A stretch of DNA of 64,000 nt. Origin: Thinopyrum elongatum (lineage: Eukaryota > Streptophyta > Magnoliopsida > Poales > Poaceae). This document shows, one piece after another, positions 33,701-46,080 of the stretch. The notes under the pieces are model-generated. The model was not told where the DNA came from. It worked only from the letters and a program-made list of their open reading frames with translations, and did no database searches. Each line of letters starts with the position of its first letter. Within the stretch, counting starts at the first letter, position 1. The DNA lies in NCBI GenBank assembly GCA_011799875.1, contig CM022303.1:731238970-731302969 (forward strand), read 5' to 3'. The position numbers were made by a program, and so were the translations under genes.

Positions 33701-34765
33701 CGCAACGACTCGGAGTGCACAGGGCGATGGCCCAAGACCTCTGAGCGCTTAGGATGTAGACTGACGGGGACCTCTCTGCTGAGCTGTAGGTAGGGTTGCG
33801 ATGTGTCGTTTGGCCGAGGCCGGGCATGACCCAGGAAAGTGTGTCCGGCCGAAGTTAATCGAGCGTGTTGGGTAAGTTGGTGCACCCCTGCAGGGAAGAA
33901 CACTTCTATCGATAGCCGGTCCTACGGTAAAGGACACTCGGAGTTGTATCCTGATTGATACAATTTAGAACTGGATACCTGTGATGAGACCTGTATATAT
34001 GGCTCTGGGATTGCTTCTCGCAGGGAGTCGAGAAGGGATCTCAGGACGAGGTTGATGAATGTATGGCTCTGGGATTGCTTTCTCGCAGGGAGTCGAGAAA
34101 GGATCTCTGGGTGAGGTTGATATTATTACTGCTATATTATATGGTTTTGTTCTACTCTCATCTATTGCTGCAAGACCGCTGAAGATGCTAGTCTTCGATA
34201 GGACTAGGCCTTCCTCTTTATTCTGGCATTTCTGCAGCCCAGTCCACATATACAGCCTCCCTTCGATAATGTTGCATATGTAGTGTAGATCCTTGCTTGC
34301 TGAGTACTTCAGAGTACTCACGGTTGCTTTGTTTTCCTTTTTCTCCCCATATCAGTTTGGCGTGACCAGAGGACGGAGCCCCCTGAGACAGATGCCCCGA
34401 CGATCGTTACTACTACTACCCAGAGGATGGATACTACTACGAGTTGACTGACGACCAGGAGTAGGATCGGAGGGTCCCAGGCAGGAGGCCTTCGCCTTTC
34501 GATCGTAGTGTTTTATTTTGCCCCGCCTTCCTAAAGGCCTTTCTGTTTCTATTTCATATCTGTACTCAGATATCTGATGCTTCCGCTGACGTTTGTTCGC
34601 AAGCTTATGTATTCGAGCCCTCGAGGCCCCTGGCTTGTAATATAAAGCTTGTATGACTTTATTTATGTTTTAGAGTTGTGTTGTGATATCTTCCCGTGAG
34701 TCCTTAGGCTTGATCGTGTGCATTTGCGTGTATGATTAGTGCACGATCGGGCCGGGGGCGTCACA
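30787..34765 (+). repeat. Gypsy 3' LTR (3979 bp)
   Basis: Same arrangement as the 5' LTR. The two are almost identical apart from the block at 31247-31561. Confidence 0.95.
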
Positions 34766-34770
34766 GGAAG

Positions 34771-35105
34771 ATACTGCTTTAATGTTACTTTGTTCACTGC
34801 CAAGTTCTTTTACCAACTTTAGAGACACCATATTATACAGTCGTGATACTCTCACACTTAATGAAGTTTATGAAGCTTTGAACTCTAAGGAGAAGATGAA
34901 ATTAATGGTGCCTCATGATGGTTCAAGCTCATCCCAAGCCAAGGGATTATCTATTCGTAGCAGGACAATGGAGAAGAACTCACATAATGGACACAGAGGC
35001 AAAAATAAGAACGGCTTCAGGGGCCGGTCGCAATCCAGAGACAAGAAAAAGTATTGCAGATATTGCAAGAGAGACGGGCATGACATAAGAAAAGAGGAAA
35101 GGTAA
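34771..35105 (+). pseudogene. Copia gag, second fragment with zinc knuckle
   Basis: It resumes gag in phase directly after the GGAAG duplication (LLCSLPSSFTNFRDTILY). It ends in a basic linker and CRYCKRDGHDIRK, a CCHC knuckle lacking its last Cys because a frameshift follows. A TAA at 35103 ends it. Confidence 0.88.
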
Positions 35106-35111
35106 CAAACA

Positions 35112-36224
35112 AGGTGAAAATTCTGCTAATGTTGCTCATGATGAGTGTTCCGATGATGCTCTTGTCGTTATTGCTGGATGTGCTGAGGCCAATGATGAGT
35201 GGGTACTTGATACTGCATGTACTTTTCATATGTGCCCACATAGAGATTGATTTACTACTTTTGATTCTACTACTGCTGCTTGTTCCGTTTTGGGTTTTGA
35301 TAATTCACCATGCAAGATTGAAGGTACAGGCTCCGTTCGAATCAAGATGTTTGATGGCACAATCAGAACTTTGACAGATGTTCGGTATATTCCGAAGATG
35401 AAGAGAAATCTTATCTCCTTGAGTGCTCTTGCTGCAAAGGGGTACAAGTATTCAGGTGGAGATAGTGTTTTGAAAGTCACCAAAGGTTCTCTTATTGTGA
35501 TGAAAGGTGACTTAAGTTCGACCAATGGTCTCTATTACCTACGAGGTTCTACCATTTCAGGTAACGCTACTCCAGTTATTTCAAAGAATTCTGATTGTGA
35601 TGCTGCTAACCTTTGGCATATGCGTCTTGGACATATGAGTGAACTTGGTTTGGCAGAGTTAAATAAGAGAGGTCTTCTTGATGGATACGAAACTGGTAAA
35701 TTGAAATTTTGTGAGCATTGTATCTTCGGCAAGCACAAGAGGGTGAAGTTCAACACTTCGGTTCATACAACTGAAGGTATTCTTGATTATGTTCATTCTG
35801 ATTTATGGGGACCATCTCGTAAAAAGTCACTAGGTGATGCTAGTTACATGTTGACTATTATTGATGATTACTCGAGAAAAGTTTGGCCTTATTTCTTGAA
35901 GCATAAATATCAAGCATTCTCAGCATTTAAGGCGTGAAATATTATGATTGAGAGACAAACTGAAAAGAAGGTAAAAATACTTCGCACTGATAATTGTATG
36001 GAATTCTGTTCTAAGCAATTTGAGAATTATTGGAAGTCTGAAGGCATTGTCAGCCATTACACCGTTCCTTATACTGCTCAACAAAATGGTGTTGCAGAGC
36101 GTATGAACAGGACCATTATTTCCAGAACCCGTTGCATGTTGTCTAATGCAGGTTTGCATAGGCGTTTTTGGGCTGAAGCCGCTTCCACTGCTTGGTATCT
36201 CATTAACCGGTCACCATCGATTGC
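35112..36224 (+). pseudogene. Copia protease and integrase, first part
   Basis: The protease active site reads WVLDTACTFHMC (about 35200). A TGA at 35248 is probably a former Trp codon. The GAG_pre-integrase block (LWHMRLGHMSELGL, CEHCIFGKHKR) and the integrase core (HSDLWGPS, TDNCMEFCS, YTAQQNGVAERMNR) follow. A second TGA at 35935 interrupts the core. The frame runs into the inserted LTR element at 36225 within NRSPSIA and resumes at 47906. Confidence 0.9.
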
Positions 36225-37069
36225 TGTCGTGGTATTTTCGCGGGAGTGGCCAGGAGGCACCGCGTCAGGGCAGATGCCACAGGGTGGCTTATCGTGGGTG
36301 GAGCAAGGCTACAGTGGAATATCCGGGGACGTGATTGGGCAAACAACACGCGGTGATTTACCCAGGTTCGGGGCTCTTCGGAGAGATAATACCCCTACTC
36401 CTGCATATCTGTATATATGTGGAGTATACATCTAGCAGTACAAAGCGCTCCTGGAGCTGTATCTAAGGTCAGTGCCACGGGCATCTGGCCTCATATATGT
36501 GTAAATATGTGAGCACAAGAGTGCGTGGCGTGGTGCACTTGGCACCAGTGGCCGTGGGTGGAGCTTGTGGCCGTGGGCGTCCATGAGCTCCCGTAAGTGA
36601 GAGTGAATGAGTGAGCGTGTGGAGTGTGGTGCCTTTTTATAGGCATGGGGTAGCTTGGGAGCTAGCTAGCTAGTGGCATGGGCACGTCATGGTGCATGCC
36701 GGCTTGTCCCCTGGGTAACTTCATAAACAGTGCCCAGGGACAAGTGACACTATACATGATGACTTGGGGTGAGGCGTGCACAGTGCTCCACTATTACTCA
36801 GCAGTGCACGGGTACAGCCATCTCGTCCGTGTCGCGTCAGATGGGACACCGTAGTTGACTTCGCGTAGCAGGCCGGCTGGAGCAGCCGGACGGGGAGTCG
36901 TCTAGAGCAGCCGGGTGGCGAGCCGGCCGGGGCAGCCGGACGGGGAGCCGTCTGGAGCGGCCGGGTTGCGAGACGGCCGGAGCAGCCGGACTGAGGGGCG
37001 TCAGCCGCCCCGATGCCTTGAAGCGTTGTTTCGTCGTCTTTGGGGTACCCGAGGGTCATTCCCCCGTCA
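36225..37069 (+). repeat. Left LTR (845 bp) of the non-coding element
   Basis: Contains a TATA-like tttttatagg (about 36629) and 2.5 copies of a 46-bp GC-rich minisatellite with core ggagccgtctggagcggcc (36880-36990). Confidence 0.9.
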
Positions 37070-37752
37070 GTAGCCTCCGAGCCTCCGGGCAACTTGGAAA
37101 AGTTGAGCGGAGGTTTTTTAGCGGGCGTTGATGTAGAAGATGACAGCCGGCTGCGGACCGCAGCCGGCACGGCTTGCTTCCGGCGGGGGCGCGTGAGCGC
37201 ACCCGCTGGGTGTAGCCTCCGAGCCTCCGGGCAACTTTGGCAAAGTTGGGCCGAGGGTTTTCGGGGTTGTTGGTGCAGACGATGGCGTCGAGGGTGCCGG
37301 TTGCAGCTAGCGGCGGGCGTGCAACAGGCGCGGCATGTTCCAAGTGGGGGCGTGCCAGCGCACCCGCTGGGTGTAGCCTCTGAGCCTCCGGGCAACTTTG
37401 GCAAAGTTGGGCGGAGGGTTTTCGCGGTTGTTGGTGCAGATGATGGCGTCGAGGGTGCCGGTTGTGGCCGGCGGCGGGCATGCAATAGGCGCGGCATGTT
37501 CCGAGCGGGGGCGCGCGAGCGCACCCGCTGGGTGTAGCCTCCGAGCCTTCGGGCAATTTGGAAAAGTTGGGCGGAGGGTCTTGTTGTTGATGATGAAGCC
37601 GACGGCGGCGTCAAGGGTGCCGGGCGCGGACACGGAGTCCGCCGGCTGACGGGCGTGGCGCCCTGCCGGGCGCGGACGCGGAGTCCGTCGGCTGGTGCTG
37701 TCGGGCGCGGACGCAGGGTCCGTCGACTGGTGCTGTCGGGCGCGGACGTGGG
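37070..37752 (+). repeat. ~160-bp and ~36-bp tandem repeats, internal region part 1
   Basis: Four units starting tagcctccgagcctccgggc lie at 37071, 37213, 37373 and 37533, most ending gcgcacccgctgggtg. They are followed by short units of the type tgtcgggcgcggacg. The second array continues after the solo LTR at 41916. Minus-strand open frames across the array reflect composition. Confidence 0.9.
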
Positions 37753-40700
37753 TGTGACGACCCCTGCTTAATCGTGCACTAATCATACACGCAAATGCGC
37801 ACGATCAAGCCTAAGGACTCACTTGAAGATATCACAACACAACTCTAAAACATAAATAAAGTCATACAAGCTTTATATTACAAGCCAGGGCCTCGAGGGC
37901 TCGAATACATAGCTCGATGGCATACAAGCGTCAGCAGAAGCATTAGATATCTGGGTACAGATATATTACAGAGAGAAAGATAGGCCTTGACAGAGGCGGG
38001 GTAAAATAAAATACTACGATCGAAAGGCGTAGGCCTCCTGCCCTGGACCCTCCGATCCTACTCCTGGTCGTCGGACGGCTCCTCGTAGTAGTAGTACTCG
38101 CCAGGCGGGTAGTAGTAGCACTAGTCGTCGGCTGCGGCGTCTGGCTCAGGGGCTCCGTCGTCTGGTGGCATCAAATGGATATGGGGGAAAAAGAAAGTAA
38201 AGCAAACGTGAGTACTCATCCGAAGTACTCAGCAAGCAAGGATCTACACTACATATGCAACATTGTCAAGGGGATGGCTGTATATGTGGACTGGGCTGCA
38301 GAAATGCCAGAATAGAGGGGGAAAGCCTAGTCCTATCGAAGACTAGCATCTTCAACAATCTTCGACAGTCTTGCAGCAATAGAAGAGAGCAGATGAACAT
38401 AATGTAAAGTAGTAGTTGTATCATCAACCTCGACCTGAGATCCTTTCTCGACTCCCTGCGAGAAAGCAATCCCAGAGCCGTACTATCCAGTTCTCATCTC
38501 ATGTTCTAGTTGTACCGATCGGGATACAACTCCGAGTGTCAGTTACCGTAGGACAGGCTATCGATAGATAAGTTCTTCCCTGCAGGGGTGCACCAAGTTA
38601 CCCACCACGCTCGCTTAACTCCGGCCGGACACACTTTACTGGGTCATGCCCGCCCTCGGCCAAACAATACGCCACAACCCGACCGAATACCTAACAGAGA
38701 GGTCAGCACGCCGGACTAAACCTATGCCCCCAGGGGTCTTGGGCCATCGCCTCGGACGCTCCTGCACGTTGCGTACGCGGCTGAAAGTAGACCTAGCAAC
38801 CCCTTATACAAGTGTAGTTGCATTCCCAGTCCAATTCAGCGCGCGCCGCTCAGTCGCTGACGTCTATTAAGCTTCGGCTGAAGTATACGACGCAGAACAC
38901 CCATACTATGCCCACGTGATGGTTAGTGCTATCAGGCCAGAGGCCCCTCGGATCAAATATCCAAACCGTTTAGTGGTTTAGGATCGCGCGGAAACGAGCA
39001 GAGACTCACGATCGATGTGACCCCGTCGCCCCATCTCGAGGACTTGCGGCAAGGGCGAGGAATGCCCGGCCACGCCTAGTGTTCAAGCCTCGGGTACCCT
39101 TCAGGTACACCCGATTACACATCACCTCGCATAAAGCTCGCGCGGGTACCCCTCAAGGCCGACCCGTCTTTAGTAACATGGTTTAGTGCAAGTCAAATCA
39201 ACAGCGGTATCCGTGTGTCTGACACCAACGGAACACTGAGGAATCACCCTCGATGGAATCCCACCTGATGTTATAGTCAAGGTGAACGAAGGAGGAATCA
39301 CCTCGAGGTTCACGCTTGAAGTGTTGCGCGACGATGTCGTTATCGGGGGTGGTGTAGGAGGAATCACCCTCGCTTACCACGACCGATTAACTAACCTACA
39401 AGGTTATCATCAGAAATGCTAACGAGGTATCACCCTCGGCACTCGACGGTAACCCAGTAGTGTCGGCAACTAAGGGGAAGTGATGTGCGGTGCCAGGGTC
39501 TGGTCTTCAATCCCGATGATCGGGTCCTCTGATATCCAGCGGGGCAGTCGGGATCAAGTGGGGGGTCTCTGTCGGGTCTCTACCCAGCCTATTCTAAACA
39601 GTCTAGGATAACCAGCAAGGTAGCAAGGCAGGTTACAATAATCAGGTTATGCAGCAGATATAGGAAAACAGTAGCAGTAGCAGTTCTAATGCAAGCCTAA
39701 GAGAGAAGAGAATAGGCAATATAGGCATGTTCAAAATGGGGGTGCTTGCCTGTTTGCTCTGGGGCAAGGGCAGGGTTGTCGGTGGTGTCGTCGGGGACGT
39801 AGCCGTACTCCTGAGCTGCGTCTGCCTCGGGAGCTACGTCAACGTCGGGGTCTACCGAGAGAGAAGAGGGGGAAGAAACAGGTAAACAAAAAGCAAACAA
39901 ATTCAATACGGTGCGGGTTATGCTATGATGCAGTGCAGGGTTGCCTAATTATGCATCTAAGTCATTTTAGCTATTTTTAGAATTATTCTGGGATTTAATA
40001 ATCGGGGTGTGTGCACTATTCATCTACCGGATTCGGGCCCGGAGTTACGAGTTCTTCTACATAGGGGGTTCCGACAAGGAAACAAACGGCACGATCAGAC
40101 TCGTCTCGTCGTTCTGAGCAACTTTCATGTTTTAACTTTTTCAATCCGAGTTACGGTTCAAAAGTTATTAATTTTCAAAGTTTAATTGATTTTCTGGATT
40201 TATTTTGTTTAACATAAAAGGAATTATGACGTCAGCATGATGCCATGCTGACATCAGCAGGTCAACAGTCGGCTGACCAGTGGGACCCACATGTCAGCCT
40301 CTGTGACTTTAACAGGGTATTTAAATTAACTAACTGAGTTAATTAGCGGGCGGGCCCCATCTGTCAGTGAGTCATTTGACTAAACTAATTAGTTTTTGTT
40401 TAATTAAATCATTATTGGATTAATTAGTCGAGGGGCCCACATGTCAGTGACTGGAGTTGCCCAGTCAGCACGTTGACTGGGTCAACCCAGTCAACTGGGG
40501 TCCCCAGGGCCCACGGTCAGCGACCCAGGGCTGGGCCCCACCGAGCCACGTCGGCGGCCGCCGCCGGAACTGCGCCAGCGACCGATTCCGCGGCGGAAGA
40601 TCGCCGGAGTGCTCGGAAAACGCCCACAGGGCTCGGTTCGGTCCGTGGCTTGGCGCGTTCGAAAGCCAGGGGTCTCGCCCGTCGCGTGGGAGTGATCTCG

Positions 40701-41915
40701 TCGCCGGAATCTACCGGAGTCATCGACGGTGAGCTCGCAGGTGGCGCCGGAGTTCGGGACCTCGCGGAAACGCGGCTACGCGATGCTCTCGCACGTGCTA
40801 ACTAGCTAGGGTGAAGCTGCGGACCTCCAGGAGCGTGTTGGCGCCACTGGGTCGAGCTGCCGAAGCTCGGGAGCACGCTAATGGCTGCGGCGGCGGCGGT
40901 CAGAACACGGCGACGTCGGCAGCTCATCGGAGGCGCCCAAGTACGCGGAGAAGGAAACAGAGGAAGGGGCGGAGCTCACCAAGCGGCTATGAAAAGCCTT
41001 TGTTAGTTTAGTAGCAGTAGAGAGCTCGAGGTCGACGGGGATCGCCGGCGGCAGAGAAGAAGAGGCCGGGGTCGATTCCGTTCAGGCGGTCCTCCCCGAG
41101 CTCGATGTCGAGGGGTAGCCGAGGCAGAAGAACGAGGCGAAGCCGCAGGACGTCCCGGCGAGGTGAATGGGAGGCGGTGGCCGCGCCTGTGAGCAGGGCG
41201 CGACGGCGACCGCGTCGGGCGTCACCGAGATCCAGAGAGGGAGAGCGATGGGAGAGGGAGGAAGTGGACAAGGGAGACCAGGGGGAGTGAACGGGCGTCG
41301 GTCTTATCCCCTCCTCCTCACTGTAGTGTCGGCGGCATCGCCGTGTCGGCGCCGCAGCGGCGAGCGCGCGCTCGGCCAGGGACGCGTCGACACGACGACG
41401 GAGAGAGAGGGGAGCGGCCTGGTGGGCTGGGCCTAAGTACCCAGTCCACAGTAGTTTTTTATTTTTCTTTTTCTGTTCTTTAATTCTTTTCTGTTTTTGG
41501 AAATGATTAGGCCACTTTTGCATTCTTGTAAAATATGGAACTTGGTCCAAATATTACAGTGCCATTTTAGCTCTCACCGAAAAGTGGTTTGGACAGATTT
41601 GGAATTCATTTATATTTGAAATGATTTTAAATGGATTTAAATATCCTGTTTTGGTGCTGTTTCATTTTGTTAGAGTCACTTATCTAACTCCAACTATTTT
41701 GATGATGATTTTACAAATGTTCCTGGATTATTTGCCATTTAATGAACATTTTTCCAACAGTGTTTGATCAACTTCATTTTTCACTTTTGAATTTGAGTTG
41801 ATTTTCAAAATGAAGTTGATTTGCTTTGGTTAACCTCTATGTTTAAGCACTGCAAATGAGATGACTTGGCATTATCAGCAGCTGATCATAGTGACTATTA
41901 CACAGGGGTGTTACA
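37753..41915 (-). mobile_element. Solo Gypsy LTR (4163 bp), minus strand
   Basis: On the minus strand it starts tgtaacacccctgtg and ends in gtcgtcaca. It aligns through most of its length with the 4-kb LTRs at 21757 and 30787, including the agtccttaggcttgatcgtg end, the gagggtga words and the tgacgtca region. Perfect GTGGG duplications flank it (37748-37752 and 41916-41920). No internal domain is present, so it arose by recombination between two LTRs. It is a more diverged family member than the full-length copy. Confidence 0.95.
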
Positions 41916-42120
41916 GTGGGGTCCGCCGACTGATGCTGTCGGGCGCGGACGCGGGGTCCGCCGACTGATGCTGTCGGGCGCGGACGCGGGGTCCGCCAAC
42001 TGATGGTGTCGGGCGCGAACGCGGGGTCCGCCGACTGATGGTGTCGGGCGCGGACGCGGAGTCCGCCGACTGATGCTGTCTATGACAGCCGGCTGCAGCC
42101 CGCAGCCGGCGCGGCTTGCT
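41916..42120 (+). repeat. ~36-bp tandem repeats, internal region part 2
   Basis: About five copies of a unit containing gtcgggcgcggacgcgg and gtccgccgactgatg. They continue the array interrupted at 37752. Confidence 0.9.
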
Positions 42121-43972
42121 TCCAGTGGGGGCACGCCAGCGCACCCACTGGGTGTAGCCTCCGGGCGACTCGAAGAGTCGGGCGGAGGGGTTTTGCTATA
42201 GATGAAGTGGGCGGTAGGATGCCGGTTGCAGCCGGCGTCGGGCCTGCAACCATCCTCCGAGCCTCCGGGCGAGGAAGGGGTTCCCCTTGGAGATGATCGT
42301 GTAAAAGACAAGGTTAGTCCGCGCAGATATATCAAATGTTTGCCTTTAGCAGTGCAAGTTTTATGCGGAGGGTGCTGACTCGGTTGCGTCCGAGCCCCCT
42401 TCAATCTTTTTCATGTCCCATCCGCTCTTTGGCTTGTTCTCCCGCTAGCCAGACAGCCGCGCTGCGGTCTGTGGCTGAGAGTGGGCCGCGGAGTGGAGTG
42501 TACAGTACTCAGACTCTGGAGCGGATTTAACTGAGCAGATAATCATAAAGCAAACGGCCGGGTCGCCCGAGCCGTTTTTTCCGAATGTTTTTTCACGTGG
42601 GGTGACCTCCAGCCTCTGCTCTCGCTTAGCCGGACAGCCGCGCGGCGGTCTATGGCTGAGAGTGGGTCTTCGGTACCGTGTGCGGTACTCAGCCGTCTGC
42701 GGGAACGAACGAATGGGGCCAAGCGGACAACCTCCGGGCCAACTATGGCTGGCGCCGGGGCGAACAGTGGTGCAACTGTAATAAAATGCGGAGATAGCCC
42801 CCCGAGCATCGCTCGGGTTTATCCGTGTTTGCGCGGTGCAAAAGTATGCGGGTGAGGAGCTCACATTGCTTTGACGCAGACGATGGGGAGGTTGACGAAG
42901 ACAGCCGGCGCGGCTTGGCGCACGCGGAGCATGCTGGCACCCTCGCTGGGGCTAGCCTTCGAGCCTCCGGGTGCTCGAAGGGGGGCCAGCCGGTCGAGCC
43001 CGACCGGCCAGGCGGCGGAGAGGGACGCGGCCGAGGCGGCTTGGCTTAGCCGGCCGTGTGGCGACGCGGACAGGGTGGGTCGCAGCTGGCCGTCCGAGTG
43101 GCGAAGCAGGCGGATGGGTCAGCCAGACGTCTTTTTCTTTTGCTTCATTTTCTCGTCTGCCGGCTGTTGGCAGCCGGACACTTTTTTTTTTACGGGCAGC
43201 CGGCCCCTGAATTTTCTTTTTCTAGCCGGCCACCACTTCTTTCTGTTTCTTTCCTCCGGGCACTCGGCGGCAGCAGGCGGCTGGAGCGGGAACGCAGCAG
43301 CTGGCGGCAGGGGAGGCCGGCTGCGGAGCAGCTGCTGTTGACGGGACTCACGCGGGCGCGGGGGAGCCGGAGGCGACGACCACCCAGCGCACGCGGAGCC
43401 TGCAGGCGGCCGGGCCGGAGCTGGCGAGCAGCCGGAGTGCACGGGGCCGACAGGCGGCTGGGCGAGGCGCGCGCGGGCGGCCGGCGCGGGCGCGTGGACC
43501 TGGCCGGAGCGGGGCGAGGCGGAGCAGGAGAAGAGCCGGCGCGCGCGCAGGCCGGAGGCGGCCGGCCAGGGAGGACGGGCGGAGCCGGCGACAGAGGCGG
43601 CCGGGTGTTGGCGAGCCGGCAGGCCGCCGACGCGCGTGGACCCTGCGGGCGGAGGAGCAACGCGGACCCGGCGGCTGGCGAGGAGTGGCGCGGGGGCGCC
43701 TGGCTAGCGGCAGCGCGGGGAGGCGGCGCAGCATGCGTGGAGTTGGAGGCGGCCAGGTGCTGAACGGGGACGATGCAACCGGGCTCTGAGGAGGGCGTAG
43801 CCGGCAATGCGTGCGAGGGTGACGCCGAGTCGGGGCAGAGGGCAGGGACGAGGCGAGGCGAGGCGAGGCGCAGCCGGCGACGAGGCGAGGCGGAGGCCGG
43901 AGCAGCGACGCGGAGCCGGCGCGGGCGGACGCGGACGCACTGATGGGCGCTGAGGAGGGGGTGCGCAGATGC
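42121..43972. other. GC-rich internal region of the non-coding LTR element
   Basis: Includes another tagcctccggg unit (about 42157) and a diverged ~180-bp duplication (about 42440 and 42615, sharing gacagccgcg and gtggctgagagtggg). A region of about 700 bp dense in ggccgg/cggag words follows (43250-43960). Long frames on both strands are Arg-, Pro- and Ala-rich without domains. Confidence 0.7.
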
Positions 43973-46080
43973 TGTATGGTAACGCAGCAGAAAACAAAAA
44001 ATTTCCGACCTATGCACCAGCCCAGGACCACTATGGAGACTGCATACAAGGTTTGATCATTTTCTTTACCGACTCGTAGCGCAGCGGAAATAGAGTCGAT
44101 GATAATCGGCGATGCAGATCCCCGCAGCTAGGATTTACAACCTCCCAACCGCGAAGATGTACTCCCTCATCTGCCCCACGGAGAGCCCTCCGGAAGGCGG
44201 TCGGACAGTCCCCCGGACGGTGTCGCGGACAGCCCTTCGGGAGGACCTTTGAAACTCGGACGATCACTTGGACAGCCCTTCGGGAGGCACTCTCGAACAG
44301 CCCCTCGGGCATAAAGATCAAAACTACAATCTCTCTACGGGGTTGCACACATACGGTGTCATCTATCCGGCAGGGTTTCGCCGTCCTGAACTAGTTCCCA
44401 CTGGAACCCAGACAGCCTTTCGGCTCTACAAAACTATTTCGCGGGGAGGGAGAGAGAAGCCAGATCATTGCATGGCACTTGTATGTGAGAAGGGATGAAG
44501 GATTGGGCAGCCCCCTCTCCTCCTTTTAGAGGAAAACCAAGGGGTAGGAAGGGTATTCAAAAATACCAAAAATGCCCATGAAGGAAACACTTTCCAAGGG
44601 CATAAGAAAGAAGCCAAAGGACAAGTGGAGCTCCAAGTTGGAGCTCCACATGTGGCCGGCCACCCCCTAGAGGGCCCCCCCCAAGGGGGCTCTCATCCAT
44701 CCATGTCACTTCTAGAAGCCTTTTGGAAATATCCCAAAAGGTGGTTTCCATAAATTTCCCAAAAAACACTTTCACTATTGATGACGACATTTTTCAGCGT
44801 CCGTCGAACTGAAAATATTTATGTGGGCTTAGAACGTTTCCAATACCCACTAAAATAATTTTCAACGCGATCCGAAACAATTCCGGATTAGTGATTTTCA
44901 TCTGCGAAAAGCATCTGAAGCGGTTCCGGCAGCTCCGGAACATTTTCGGTTTTCATCCCGGAAAATTCCCAGAAGTTTCCAGAATGATTCTGGCACCCTC
45001 CAAGAATTATCAGGCATGTGCCGAAACTAATTTGACTTTATGGTATCCTCTGAAACAACTTTTCAGTATCACCAGAACTCATCCGGTGACCTCTCTCTTC
45101 GGAACTTTTCCGTTGCGTCCGAAACTTTTTCGGTGATTTTCTCTCAAACTCCCTGTCTAGTATTCAGCAGATAGATGACCCTTAAGCGTGTGACCCTATA
45201 GGTTCGATGAAGTATAAACATCACTGGAACTCTTTCCGATCAATGATCAACATCGGAGCCGTGGACACCCATATTGACCCCTATACCCACATGAATGAAT
45301 ATTCGAGTGAACCTCCAGTTGCCGTGTGCTATTCCTGTTGCTTCGCGATATGTTACAAATACCCGAGGTGAGACATGTTGGTATTCCCATGGATCAACAA
45401 CTTGTCCACTATGCTAGTTACCTCGTTACCGGTATTGTTCTCTTTTCTCGTTACCGTGTTCCGGCATCCTTGTGATCAAATCACGCTGAGTCTGGCCAGA
45501 CGATGATGGATACCGTAACACCGAGAGGGCCCAGAGATATTTCTTTATCGTCGGAGGAGCAAATCTCAATCTTGAGCTATCAAGTTACTTGACTTCCCAT
45601 GAACCCGTAAGCCGCCGTAATAGCCACCCATTTACGGATGACATTTAACAAACCCCAAAGTTCATGAATCAAGCATGAAAAAACTCGATACTCTCATGGT
45701 CTGAGGAATCATGCAAACGTTAACCATCTCTGTGTTATTAACCATTAACTTATGACGAATGTATCTCATAGCATAACATCAATTTGGGTCGATTCAACAC
45801 AAATGTTCTGCCAACATTGTGCCCTCAAAATTACTGGCATAGACATGCCCATGATCAGGAAAACAGAACGATCATGCAACACGTGAGCTAGCCTTAGAGG
45901 CCAGACTAGGAATACATTTTACCGTTTATTATTTCACACATGCATATGAGTCTTCCTACAAGCCTTGTTTTATTTGTAGACTCGAGAACCATAGCAGTTA
46001 TAACATGGAACATAAACATAATTATGAACATGGAGATAAACAATAACATTTATTATTGCCTCTAGGGCATATCTCCTACA
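43973..46080 (-). mobile_element. Solo Copia LTR, Angela/Maximus-like (2108 bp)
   Basis: On the minus strand it begins tgtaggagatatgcccta followed by gaggcaataataaa, the conserved start I recognise from Angela/BARE/Maximus-type Triticeae LTRs, and ends ttaccataca. Near-matching duplications are gatgc (43968-43972) and gttgc (46081-46085). It contains no internal domain. The family name is from memory. Confidence 0.8.

Larger units (their letters stand above)
21757..34765 (+). mobile_element. Gypsy chromovirus-type LTR retrotransposon (13.0 kb), nearly intact
   Basis: LTRs at 21757-25782 (4026 bp) and 30787-34765 (3979 bp) start tgtaacac and end gggggcgtcaca. Perfect duplications GGAAG flank it (21752-21756 and 34766-34770). 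The internal region has a primer site, gag-protease-RT-RNase H (26399-29314), integrase with a chromodomain-like end (29311-30750) and a polypurine tract. It inserted in the Copia gag. Outside one divergent block the LTRs differ at only about 13 positions by eye, indicating a young insertion. Confidence 0.96.

Noticed and set aside
36721..37786. Minus-strand frames of about 300 codons with repeated peptide units
   Set aside because: Translation of the ~160-bp tandem DNA repeat; no independent sign of coding.
43056..44049. Frames of 230-275 codons on both strands
   Set aside because: GC-rich tandem-repeat DNA inside the non-coding LTR element; no recognisable motif.
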